Program-made: the position numbers and the translations under genes
The notes under the pieces: model-generated
What the model was told of the DNA's origin: nothing
The model's database searches: none
What the model saw: only the letters and a program-made list of their open reading frames with translations
NCBI RefSeq assembly: GCF_900215435.1
Contig: NZ_OCMY01000001.1
Location: forward strand, 2,418,001 to 2,482,000
Source: Candidatus Pantoea floridensis
GTDB lineage: Bacteria > Pseudomonadota > Gammaproteobacteria > Enterobacterales > Enterobacteriaceae
Direction: 5' to 3'
Length of the DNA stretch: 64,000 bases
In this document: one piece after another, positions 9,889-17,550 of the stretch
Layout: every line of letters starts with the position of its first letter
How positions within the stretch are numbered: position 1 is the stretch's first letter

Positions 9889-9978
9889 AGAAGCGTCTCA
9901 ACAGCTTTAAGAGGAACGCGTAACTTTCTTAACAACAAGAATTATCTGTAATTGTCCGCTGTAAACAGGAGTAACAAG

Positions 9979-10317
9979 GTGAGGAGTGAAGCTGTCCCAC
10001 TGAAACAGAGCACGCCGGAGGCAATTCAGGCACTGGCGGATAAGGTGATGAGCCAAATAGCGGCGATTTACGCCGCGCACCATATTGAGGCCAATGCCGT
10101 TCAGCAGCAGATGTTGGCGTCACATGTACGGGCGATGGCATCGCGATCGCTTACTGGCGAAGCGTTGCCGGATGTTGAAGCTGAATTGTTTGAAGATATC
10201 TCGCCAGAAACCATGGCGCTGGCGCAGCAGGTCGTTGATCTGTTTGGCAATCTGCCAAAAGAAGAAGCCTGGCTGTTATCCGTCCATATCGAAGTGGCGA
10301 AATCGAACGAAGCATGA
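9979..10317 (+). CDS. Stand-alone PRD domain protein
   Basis: A 112-residue cytoplasmic protein formed by a single PTS regulation domain (PRD), the module that His-phosphorylation by PTS proteins switches in antiterminators and activators. Two PRD-type segments are visible: a His with following Arg residues near residues 45-53 (ASHVRAMASR) and a C-terminal EEAWLLSVHIE. There is no RNA- or DNA-binding domain, so it cannot act as an antiterminator alone. I chose the GTG start because an AGGAG site sits seven bases upstream; a longer TTG start is unsupported. It is the first gene of the operon, overlapping or abutting the SFCGS gene. Confidence 0.82.
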   Translation: MRSEAVPLKQSTPEAIQALADKVMSQIAAIYAAHHIEANAVQQQMLASHVRAMASRSLTGEALPDVEAELFEDISPETMALAQQVVDLFGNLPKEEAWLLSVHIEVAKSNEA

Positions 10318-10334
10318 ATTGCGAGGAAATGAAC

Positions 10335-10691
10335 ATGGTAACTGTAGTGATTGGCGATCGTCTGGGTAAAGGTCAGAAAGTGGCAGCGGGCATCGAGAAA
10401 GCCGGTGGCCGTGCGGTGGTGGTGCCGGGCGTGGCTGCTGACATGAAGCTGGGCGACGTGATGAAAGCGGAAAATGCCGACTTCGGCATCTCCTTCTGCG
10501 GCAGCGGCGGCGCTGGCGCCATCACCGCGCAGAACAAATATGGTTACAAAGCCAAACACGGCATGCGCTCTATCGATGAAGGCGTTACCGCCATCAACGA
10601 AGGTGCCACCGTGCTGGGCTTCGGCTTTATGGATAAAGAAGAGCTGGGTGAGCGGCTGGTACAGGCCTGGAATAAAAAACACGGCAGCTAA
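10335..10691 (+). CDS. Glycine-rich SFCGS family protein
   Basis: A 118-residue soluble protein of the Gly_rich_SFCGS family, whose name motif SFCGSGG is at residues 53-59. No function is established. The region from the motif to the C-terminus resembles the RpiB/LacA/LacB sugar-phosphate isomerase pattern: Cys-Gly-Ser/Thr-Gly, then Asn-Lys, a later VLGFGF-like strand, and a final helix ending QAW. That resemblance is my inference. The ATG chosen has GAGGAA upstream; frames starting seven codons earlier overlap the previous stop. DUF4312 follows after two bases. Confidence 0.85.
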   Translation: MVTVVIGDRLGKGQKVAAGIEKAGGRAVVVPGVAADMKLGDVMKAENADFGISFCGSGGAGAITAQNKYGYKAKHGMRSIDEGVTAINEGATVLGFGFMDKEELGERLVQAWNKKHGS

Positions 10692-10693
10692 GT

Positions 10694-10990
10694 ATGAAAC
10701 AGCAATACGAGATGCAGGTAAAGGTGCAGGGCAAAGGCGAGAGTAAAGCAAAAGCCTTTGCCGATGCGCTGAGCAGGGTGCAGCAGCAAGTGCTGCGCAC
10801 CAGCCAAAAGATTCTGTTGCGCATTGAACCCATAGATGTGCGGGTGCTGCGCGCGCAGGAGAGCGTGCGAAGGGAGAAGTTTCTATTCTTTTTCCTCGCG
10901 CGCGAGCGACGGAGTTACAGCGTTGAGCTGGAAATTACCGTTAGCGTCACCGTGATCGACACCGAGAAAGTTGAATTTACGGCGACCTAA
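10694..10990 (+). CDS. DUF4312 family protein
   Basis: A 98-residue soluble protein with no signal or clear membrane segment apart from a short hydrophobic FLFFFL run near residue 63. The N-terminal half is helical and charged; the C-terminal half is strand-like with many Val and Thr residues. DUF4312 genes are known only as companions of the SFCGS, DUF4311 and DUF4310 genes, so a role as cytoplasmic subunit of the same complex is likely. Start two bases after the SFCGS stop. Confidence 0.83.
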   Translation: MKQQYEMQVKVQGKGESKAKAFADALSRVQQQVLRTSQKILLRIEPIDVRVLRAQESVRREKFLFFFLARERRSYSVELEITVSVTVIDTEKVEFTAT

Positions 10991-11049
10991 AAGAACTGCC
11001 CGGCATCGCACTGTGTTGGGTAAAAAAACGACAACAAAGGGTCAACAAC

Positions 11050-11826
11050 ATGTTTTTAATCATTTTGTTTAAGTCGTTAATCATTGGCGGATTGGTTGGC
11101 GTTGGGGTAGGAGCGGGCGCAGCGCGCATGTTCCACGCACCAACCACCCAAGGTATGGGCGCGTTCCGTACCCTGGGTGAACTCAATTCCTGCGAAGGCG
11201 ATCCGGCATCGCACTTCTCCTTTGGTCTCGGCTTCTTCTTTAACGCCTGGGCATCATCCGTCGCAGCAGGTTCTTTCACGCAGGACGTCGATCACCGCAT
11301 TCTGCCGAACTGGGGCGCGGCCGCCTTGATGGTGAAAAATCGCAACGTAGCGGAAACGTTGCACAACCCGAAACGCATGGCGATTGCCTGCGGCATCATC
11401 GGCATGATCGTGGTGGCCTTCCTCAATAGCACCGCCTCAGCGGTTCCTGCGGCACTGCAGGTTACGGCAGTGAAAGTGCTGGTACCGGCAGCGAATCTGT
11501 TGGTGAACACCGTAATGCCGGTGATCTTCTGGCTGGCGGCGATTGATGCCGGTAAGAAATCAGGCTTCTGGGCCACCATTTTTGGCGGTCTGGCGCAGTT
11601 GATTATGGGGAACGCGGTGCCAGGTTTGGTGCTCGGTATTCTGATTGGTAAAGGCGTGGAAGAGAGCGGCTGGAATAAGGTCACTAAAGTGATGATGTTC
11701 GCCATCGTGCTGCTGTTTGCGTTAAGCGGCTTCTTCCGCGGATTCGACATGAAACTGCTGCAATCCTTCCAGCTGGGTATTCCGGGCTGGCTGGATATGA
11801 TCCACAACAGCGTCAGCGGCAAATAA
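11050..11826 (+). CDS. DUF4311 family membrane protein
   Basis: A 258-residue polytopic membrane protein with about six hydrophobic segments (near residues 5-22, 75-92, 110-130, 135-170, 180-200 and 212-232). Between the first and second lies a conserved polar part with GELNSCEGDPASH (about residues 42-54), unusual for a simple transporter. It is followed by DUF4310 after 12 bases; the two are probably paired subunits of one permease. No family function is established. A 59-base gap separates it from DUF4312. Confidence 0.85.
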   Translation: MFLIILFKSLIIGGLVGVGVGAGAARMFHAPTTQGMGAFRTLGELNSCEGDPASHFSFGLGFFFNAWASSVAAGSFTQDVDHRILPNWGAAALMVKNRNVAETLHNPKRMAIACGIIGMIVVAFLNSTASAVPAALQVTAVKVLVPAANLLVNTVMPVIFWLAAIDAGKKSGFWATIFGGLAQLIMGNAVPGLVLGILIGKGVEESGWNKVTKVMMFAIVLLFALSGFFRGFDMKLLQSFQLGIPGWLDMIHNSVSGK

Positions 11827-11838
11827 GGAGCCATCAGC

Positions 11839-12486
11839 ATGAACGAGAACGTAAACAAAGGGTTCTGGTACGCCGACTGGTCTTTCCCGATTTTTGTCGG
11901 TTTGCTCTCTTCCGGCGTATTTGCCGGTACGCACATGTATTACCTGTATGGCATTGGTGCCTTCAACGAAGTGGCGTTCGTTTCGATGCTGCGTTCCGGT
12001 ATGGAAACCGGCGTGTATGGCGCGGTAGCGGCGTTTGGCGCCAGCTTCCTGTTCGCACGCATTATCGAAGGTTCGCTGGTGGGGATTCTCGATATTGGCG
12101 GTGCGATCCAGACTGGCGTCGGCCTCGGTGTGCCTGCGCTGCTGCTGGGTGCCGGTATTGTTTTCCCGGTGGCGAACTTCGCCGCGTCGTTGGCAACCGG
12201 TTTGGTGGTGGGTTTAGCGATTGGATATCTGATTATTCTGGCGCGTAAGTTCACCATTAACCAAAGCGACTCCACCTACGGTGCGGACGTGATGATGGGC
12301 GCGGGTAACGCTTCAGGTCGCTTCCTGGGGCCGTTGATTATCCTGTCTGCGATGGCCGCATCCATTCCTATCGGCCTGGGTTCATTGGTGGGCGCGCTGC
12401 TGTTCTACCTGTGGAACAAGCCGATTACCGGCGGCGCAATTCTGGGTGCCATGGTGCTGGGCGCGCTGTTCCCGATTTCGCTGTAA
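11839..12486 (+). CDS. DUF4310 family membrane protein
   Basis: A 215-residue membrane protein with five to six hydrophobic segments rich in Gly and Ala. A central stretch DIGGAIQTGVGLGVP (near residues 83-97) is reminiscent of re-entrant or substrate-channel segments, but I recognise no characterised permease. It begins with AAGGAGCC upstream of its ATG, right after DUF4311. Together they replace, in position, the PTS enzyme II genes that accompany dgaE/dgaF in the Salmonella D-glucosaminate operon. Confidence 0.85.
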   Translation: MNENVNKGFWYADWSFPIFVGLLSSGVFAGTHMYYLYGIGAFNEVAFVSMLRSGMETGVYGAVAAFGASFLFARIIEGSLVGILDIGGAIQTGVGLGVPALLLGAGIVFPVANFAASLATGLVVGLAIGYLIILARKFTINQSDSTYGADVMMGAGNASGRFLGPLIILSAMAASIPIGLGSLVGALLFYLWNKPITGGAILGAMVLGALFPISL

Positions 12487-12501
12487 TGCGGCTGATTGGA
12501 C

Positions 12502-12525
12502 GGTCGCCATTAATGGCGACCCTAC
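12502..12525 (-). repeat. REP unit inside the DUF431x operon, left member
   Basis: Perfect 9-bp arms GGTCGCCAT / ATGGCGACC, loop TA, followed by CTAC (GTAG on the - strand). It sits 15 bases after the DUF4310 stop codon. Confidence 0.82.
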
Positions 12526-12527
12526 AT

Positions 12528-12551
12528 GTTGGGGGCGCATTCATGCGCACC
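12528..12551 (+). repeat. REP unit inside the DUF431x operon, right member
   Basis: GTTG head, arms GGGGCGCAT / ATGCGCACC with one mismatch, loop TC, inverted relative to 12502-12525. It ends 26 bases before the amidohydrolase start codon, so this pair lies between the transport-type genes and the enzyme genes. Confidence 0.75.
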
Positions 12552-12577
12552 TGAAAAATCGCAGTAAAGGAGTGAGC

Positions 12578-13711
12578 ATGTTTGATCTGATTCTGCGCCG
12601 CGCACGTCTGTGCGACGAACAGCTGGTGGATATCGCCATCCAGCACGGCAAAATTGTCGCCGTCGGTGAAGTGAATGGCACGGCGCAGCAGGAGCGCGAT
12701 TTGGCGGGGCGCTTCTACGTGAGCGCTGGCTGGATTGATAGCCACGTGCACTGTTATCCCAAATCCCCGATTTATCACGATGAAGCCGATAGCATTGGCA
12801 TGGCGCAAGGCGTCACCACGGTGGTTGATGCGGGCAGCACCGGCGCGGATGACATCGACGACTTCTATCAGCTCACGCGTACGGCAACCACCGAAGTTCG
12901 CGCGCTGATTAACATTTCACGCACCGGTATTGTGACGCAAAACGAGCTGGCCGATATGGCGCAGATCGATGGCGATGCGGTGGTGCAGGCGGTAAAACGC
13001 CGTCCCGACTTTATCGTTGGCCTGAAAGCGCGCATGAGCAGCAGCGTAGTGGGCGAAAACGGCATTCAGCCGCTGGTGCGCGCCAAAGCCATTCAGCAGG
13101 CAGCAGGTAATCTGCCGCTGATGGTACACATCGGTAACAATCCGCCGGTGCTGGAGGAGATTGCCGATCTGCTGACCTCCGGCGACATCATCACGCACTG
13201 CTTCAACGGCAAACCGAACCGTATCTTGTCTCCGCAGGGCGAGCTCAAAGCCGCAGTGAAAAATGCCATCGCGCGCGGCGTGAAGCTGGATATCGGTCAC
13301 GGCAGCGCCAGCTTCAGTTTTGCAGTGGCACGCGAGGCGATCGCGCAGGGCATTCTGCCTGACACCATCAGCTCCGACATTTATTGCCGCAACCGCCTCA
13401 ACGGACCGGTGCATAGCCTGGCGCACGTGATGTCGAAATTCTTCAGTATTGGCATGACGCTGCCGCAAATTATTGCATGCGTCACCGCCAATGCCGCCGC
13501 TGGCCTGCGTCTGGCGGGCAAAGGGCGCTTAACCGAAGGTTATGACGCCGACCTGACCATTTTTACCGTCAAAGAGGAAACCCGCTCGTTCGTCGATGCT
13601 GAAGGCGACCAGGTTTTGGGTGAACAACATTTGCTGCCGCAGGCCGTAGTTATCGGCGGTCACTGGCATCTGACTGATGAAGGGAAAGCCAATCATGTCT
13701 TCGATTTATGA
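12578..13711 (+). CDS. Amidohydrolase/deacetylase family metallohydrolase
   Basis: A 377-residue amidohydrolase-superfamily enzyme. The metal motif HVH is at residues 56-58, a Lys at 150 (GLKAR) fits the carbamylated bridging lysine, further His residues occur in MVHIGNN, THCFNG and IGHGS, and an Asp in SSDIY completes the site. By family it hydrolyses an N-acyl or cyclic amide; in this operon it probably deacylates an N-acylated amino-sugar acid. The ATG chosen has AAAGGAG upstream; the longer frame upstream overlaps DUF4310 and the REP pair and was discarded. It overlaps the next gene by 17 bases. Confidence 0.9.
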   Translation: MFDLILRRARLCDEQLVDIAIQHGKIVAVGEVNGTAQQERDLAGRFYVSAGWIDSHVHCYPKSPIYHDEADSIGMAQGVTTVVDAGSTGADDIDDFYQLTRTATTEVRALINISRTGIVTQNELADMAQIDGDAVVQAVKRRPDFIVGLKARMSSSVVGENGIQPLVRAKAIQQAAGNLPLMVHIGNNPPVLEEIADLLTSGDIITHCFNGKPNRILSPQGELKAAVKNAIARGVKLDIGHGSASFSFAVAREAIAQGILPDTISSDIYCRNRLNGPVHSLAHVMSKFFSIGMTLPQIIACVTANAAAGLRLAGKGRLTEGYDADLTIFTVKEETRSFVDAEGDQVLGEQHLLPQAVVIGGHWHLTDEGKANHVFDL

Positions 13712-14816
13712 AAAATATGACCTGAAACAGGTCATCAACGCCTCGGGCCGCATGACGATTTTAGGCGTGTCCACGCCGTCCGCGGATGTGGTAGACACCG
13801 TAGGCTACGGTCTGAATCACTATTTCGAGATGAAAGATCTGGTCAACAAGACCGGCGCTTACATCGCCACATTGCTGGACGTGGAAAGCGCAGTAGTGGT
13901 GTCCTGCGCCTCGGCGGGCATCGCGCAGAGCGTGGCGGCGGTGATCGTTAAAGACAACGACTGGCTGCTGGAAAATCTGCACGCCGCGCCGCTTAACGTA
14001 CCGCACGATATCGTGGTGCCAAAAGGGCACAACGTGAACTTCGGCGCACCGGTCGGCACCATGGTGGCGCTGGGTGGTGGTCGCCTGATCGAAGCGGGCT
14101 ACAGCAACGAATGTTCGCCAGAGCAGCTGGCGGCGGCGATCACGCCCACCACCGCGGCACTGATGTATATCAAATCGCACCACTGCGTACAGAAAAGCCA
14201 TCTGAGCGTTGAGCAGGCGGCCGTCGTGGCGCGCAAACACAGTATTCCCCTGATTGTGGATGCCGCAGCTGAAGAAGATTTGCAGTGCTATTACAAAATG
14301 GGCGCTGATTTAGTGATTTACAGCGGTGCCAAGGCGATTGAAGGGCCAACCAGCGGTCTGGTGATTGGCCGCACGCAGTACGTTGAGTGGGTGAAACGTC
14401 AAAGCAACGGCATTGGCCGCGCGATGAAAGTCGGCAAAGAGGGCATCCTCGGCCTGACGCAGGCAATTGAAAACTATCTGGTACAGCCAAAAACCAGCGG
14501 TGCCGAGATGGTGGCTAACATGACGCCGTTTATCGACAACCTCAACACGCTGAACGGCGTGAGCGCGCGCGTGGTGTGGGATGCGGCAGGGCGCGATATT
14601 GCGCGTGCCGAAATCAAGTTCGATGAAGCGGTCACCGGCTGGCCGACCGGCGAGCTGGTACAGGCGCTGAAAACCGGCGACATCGCCATCTATTTCCGTG
14701 GCTACAAAGCCAACGAAGGCATTATCGAAGCCGATGTGCGCAGCGTCAGCGCCGAACAGCTGCACATCATCTTTAGCGCTATCCAGGCGTTGATCAGCGG
14801 AGGAAAACGCGCATGA
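13695..14816 (+). CDS. DgaE-family PLP-dependent ammonia-lyase
   Basis: A 373-residue fold-type I PLP enzyme of the SelA-like DgaE family. In Salmonella, DgaE converts D-glucosaminate 6-phosphate to 2-keto-3-deoxygluconate 6-phosphate and ammonia. The predicted PLP lysine is Lys213 in SGAKAIEGP, and IVDAAAEED upstream fits the Asp that binds the pyridine ring. The start MSSIYEK was chosen for its AAGGGAAAG site and reads through the end of the preceding gene, suggesting translational coupling. It overlaps the aldolase gene by four bases. Confidence 0.9.
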   Translation: MSSIYEKYDLKQVINASGRMTILGVSTPSADVVDTVGYGLNHYFEMKDLVNKTGAYIATLLDVESAVVVSCASAGIAQSVAAVIVKDNDWLLENLHAAPLNVPHDIVVPKGHNVNFGAPVGTMVALGGGRLIEAGYSNECSPEQLAAAITPTTAALMYIKSHHCVQKSHLSVEQAAVVARKHSIPLIVDAAAEEDLQCYYKMGADLVIYSGAKAIEGPTSGLVIGRTQYVEWVKRQSNGIGRAMKVGKEGILGLTQAIENYLVQPKTSGAEMVANMTPFIDNLNTLNGVSARVVWDAAGRDIARAEIKFDEAVTGWPTGELVQALKTGDIAIYFRGYKANEGIIEADVRSVSAEQLHIIFSAIQALISGGKRA

Positions 14817-15550
14817 GTCTGAACCCGAATTTTTATCAGGATCGCCTGTGCCTTAACGTACTGGCCGGTTCCAAACAGAATGCCAAAGAAATCTGGCAGG
14901 CGGCCGAAGGCCATGTTTTGGTCGGCGTGTTATCGAAAAACTATGCCAGTAATGAAGACGCGATTGCCGATATGCGTGAGTATGCGGCGCTGATCGACAA
15001 CGCGCTGTCAGTTGGGCTGGGCGCGGGCGATCCCAATCAGTCGACGATGGTGAGCGAAATCTCGGCGGTGCTGCAGCCGCAGCACGTTAATCAGGTGTTC
15101 ACCGGCGTGGCGACCAGCCGCGCACTGCTCGGCCAGAGCCAAACCGTGGTGAATGGATTGATTTCACCTACCGGCACGCCTGGTATGGTGAAAATCTCCA
15201 CCGGACCGCGCAGCTCAAAGAGCGCCGACGCGATTGTGCCGATCGACAGCGCCATCGCCATGCTGCAGGACATGGGCGGCAGCTCGGTGAAATACTTCCC
15301 AATGGGCGGCCTGAAGGCGGTGAATGAGTATCGCGCGGTGGCGGAAGCCTGTGCGCATCACGACTTCTGGCTGGAGCCAACCGGCGGCATCGATCTTAAC
15401 AACTTCGAAGAGATTGTACGTATTGCGCTTGATGCAGGCGTAAGCAAAGTGATCCCGCACGTCTACAGTTCGATTATTGATAGCGCAAGCGGCGACACGC
15501 GCATTGACGACGTGCGTCAGCTTCTGGCAACGTGCAAGAAACTGCTGTAA
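14813..15550 (+). CDS. DgaF-family 2-dehydro-3-deoxy-6-phosphogluconate aldolase
   Basis: A 245-residue TIM-barrel protein of the KDGP_aldolase family that includes DgaF, which splits KDGP into pyruvate and glyceraldehyde 3-phosphate. The candidate Schiff-base lysine is Lys127 in the MVKISTGP strand; PTGGIDLNN near residue 189 fits the phosphate-binding end of the barrel. The start overlaps the dgaE-type gene (ATGA), so both are translated together. It is unrelated to the Eda sequence family. Confidence 0.9.
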   Translation: MSLNPNFYQDRLCLNVLAGSKQNAKEIWQAAEGHVLVGVLSKNYASNEDAIADMREYAALIDNALSVGLGAGDPNQSTMVSEISAVLQPQHVNQVFTGVATSRALLGQSQTVVNGLISPTGTPGMVKISTGPRSSKSADAIVPIDSAIAMLQDMGGSSVKYFPMGGLKAVNEYRAVAEACAHHDFWLEPTGGIDLNNFEEIVRIALDAGVSKVIPHVYSSIIDSASGDTRIDDVRQLLATCKKLL

Positions 15551-15573
15551 CAAATGAGTAACAGGTGAGCTCC

Positions 15574-17484
15574 GTGAGATTTCCCAATCAGCGTCTGACC
15601 CAGCTTTTCGCTGCGCTGCAAAATGAAACGCTGCCGCAGGATGAGCTGGCACGCCGCTTTTCCGTTTCGACGCGCACGGTGCGCACCGATATCACCGCGC
15701 TGAACGCGCTGCTGGAGCAGCACGGCGCGCAGTTTGTGCTGGCGCGCGGCGCGGGATATCAACTCAAAATTGATGATGCGGCGCGCTTTGGCCGGCTGCA
15801 GGAAGAGAGCGCCACGCCGCTGCGCGTGCCGCGCACCTCGCAGGAACGCGTGCGCTACCTGCTGACGCGGTTTCTCACCGCCGCTTATTCCATCAAGCTG
15901 GAAGATCTGTCGGAGGAGTGGTTTGTCAGTCGCGCCACGCTGCAAAGCGATATGGCGATCGTTCGCGAATGGCTCGGCCGCTATCACCTCAATATCGAAA
16001 CCAAACCGCATTACGGCATGAAGCTGTTTGGCAGCGAGGCGGCGATCCGCACCTGCTTAACCGATTTGCTGTGGCAGATTGATCAGGAAACGCCGGACAG
16101 CCCGCTGCTGACGGTGGAGGCGCTACACAGCGGCATTCTGGCGCAGCTCGAGCCCTTGCTGCAACAGTGCTTTGCCCAGCACGCGATTCGTCTCAGCGAT
16201 GAAGGCGATCGCTATCTGCAAATTTACTGCGCGGTGGCGGTGCGACGTATCAGCGAAGGCTTTCCCCTCAACGATCCGGGTGCGGAAGATGTGGGCGATG
16301 AGGTGCGCGAGGCGGCTCACGATCTGGTTAATCTGATGCGTCCGCTGGTCGGCAAGCCAATTTCGCAGGCGGAAGAGAACTGGCTGCGCGTTAACATCGC
16401 CGCGCGTCAAATTCAGGCGCTGGCACCCAGCACCATCAACGCCGATGATGCTGATGCGCTGGTCGATTACCTGCTGAATTACATCAACACCCATTACAAC
16501 TATCGGCTGCAGCACGATGAGCAGCTGCGCGCCGATCTGCTCACCCATATCAAAACCATGATCACCCGGGTGCGCTACCAAATCCACATACCTAATCCGC
16601 TGTTGAGTAACATCAAACAGCACTATCCCATGGCCTACGATGTGACGCTGGCGGCAGTTACCAGCTGGGGCAAATACACGCCTTACACCATCAGTGAGAA
16701 CGAGATCGGTTTTCTGGTGCTGCACATCGGCGTCGGGCTGGAGAGGCATTATGACGTTGGCTACCAGCGCCATCCGCAGGTGCTGCTGGTGTGTGACAGC
16801 GGTAACTCGACGCTGCGCATGATTGAAGCGCTGTTGCTACGTAAATACCCCCAGCTGGTGGTAACGGCGCGGCTGTCGCAGCGTGATTACGAGCTACGAG
16901 AGCAAATCGACGAAGATTTCGTGATTTCTACCGCGCGGTTAACCGAGAAGAACAAGCCGATTGCCGTGATGTCGCCTTTCCCCACCGAATTCCAGCTGGA
17001 GCAGGTAGGCAAGCTGGTGCTGGTGGATCGTACGCGGCCCTACATGCTGGAGAAGTACTTCGACGCGCAGCACTTTATGGTGCTGGATAAGCCCATGGCG
17101 CAGGCGGATCTGTTCCGTTTACTGTGTCAGCAGCTGGAGAGCGAAGGCTATGTTGATGCGGATTTCAATCCGTCGGTTGAGGAGCGTGAAGCGATTGTCA
17201 GCACGCTGCTTGGCGAAGGCATCGCGCTGCCGCACTCACTGGGGTTGCTGGCAAAGAAAACCGTGGTGTATACGGTGCTGGCGCCGCACGGCGTTAGCTG
17301 GGGCGAGGAGACGGCGTCAGTGATTTTCCTGCTGGCCATCAGCAAGAGTGAATACGAAGAGGCGATGGCGATTTACGATCTGTTCGTCACTTTCCTGCGT
17401 GAAAGAGCGACAACGCGGCTACGCGATTGCGCGGATTTTATCAGCTTTAAAGCGGTGGCGATCGATTGTTTGAGCCGGCTGTGA
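15574..17484 (+). CDS. BglG/MtlR-type activator with PRD, EIIB-like and EIIA domains
   Basis: A 636-residue PTS-controlled transcription regulator. Domains in order: N-terminal helix-turn-helix with SVSTRTVRTDI (about 28-38), a second HTH region (about 85-160), PRD1 (about 190-290), PRD2 (about 300-395, ending in LHIGVGLER), an EIIB-like domain with VCDSGNST (Cys near 407), and a C-terminal EIIA domain with phospho-acceptor His554 in IALPH. It is last in the operon and probably activates it. The GTG at 15574 has AGGTGAG upstream; a GTG three codons earlier is possible. No EIIC gene is in the operon. Confidence 0.88.
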   Translation: MRFPNQRLTQLFAALQNETLPQDELARRFSVSTRTVRTDITALNALLEQHGAQFVLARGAGYQLKIDDAARFGRLQEESATPLRVPRTSQERVRYLLTRFLTAAYSIKLEDLSEEWFVSRATLQSDMAIVREWLGRYHLNIETKPHYGMKLFGSEAAIRTCLTDLLWQIDQETPDSPLLTVEALHSGILAQLEPLLQQCFAQHAIRLSDEGDRYLQIYCAVAVRRISEGFPLNDPGAEDVGDEVREAAHDLVNLMRPLVGKPISQAEENWLRVNIAARQIQALAPSTINADDADALVDYLLNYINTHYNYRLQHDEQLRADLLTHIKTMITRVRYQIHIPNPLLSNIKQHYPMAYDVTLAAVTSWGKYTPYTISENEIGFLVLHIGVGLERHYDVGYQRHPQVLLVCDSGNSTLRMIEALLLRKYPQLVVTARLSQRDYELREQIDEDFVISTARLTEKNKPIAVMSPFPTEFQLEQVGKLVLVDRTRPYMLEKYFDAQHFMVLDKPMAQADLFRLLCQQLESEGYVDADFNPSVEEREAIVSTLLGEGIALPHSLGLLAKKTVVYTVLAPHGVSWGEETASVIFLLAISKSEYEEAMAIYDLFVTFLRERATTRLRDCADFISFKAVAIDCLSRL

Positions 17485-17505
17485 TGGTTATGCGGCGTTT
17501 GACCC

Positions 17506-17529
17506 GGTCGGCATAAATGCCGACCCTAC
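17506..17529 (-). repeat. REP unit between the activator gene and yhaJ
   Basis: Perfect arms GGTCGGCAT / ATGCCGACC, loop AA, followed by CTAC. A single unit; no clear inverted partner follows. It lies between convergent genes. Confidence 0.8.
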
Positions 17530-17550
17530 AAAACCGCGCGACGTGCAATC

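Noticed and set aside
9831..9978. A sigma-54 promoter for the DUF431x operon, expected by analogy with the Salmonella dga operon
   Set aside because: No GG-N10-GC element with TGGCAC-N5-TTGC character was found, and the regulator lacks a sigma-54 activator domain.
12446..12577. Upstream extension of the amidohydrolase frame by 44 codons
   Set aside because: It overlaps the end of DUF4310 and reads through the REP pair; a good ribosome site precedes the internal ATG at 12578.
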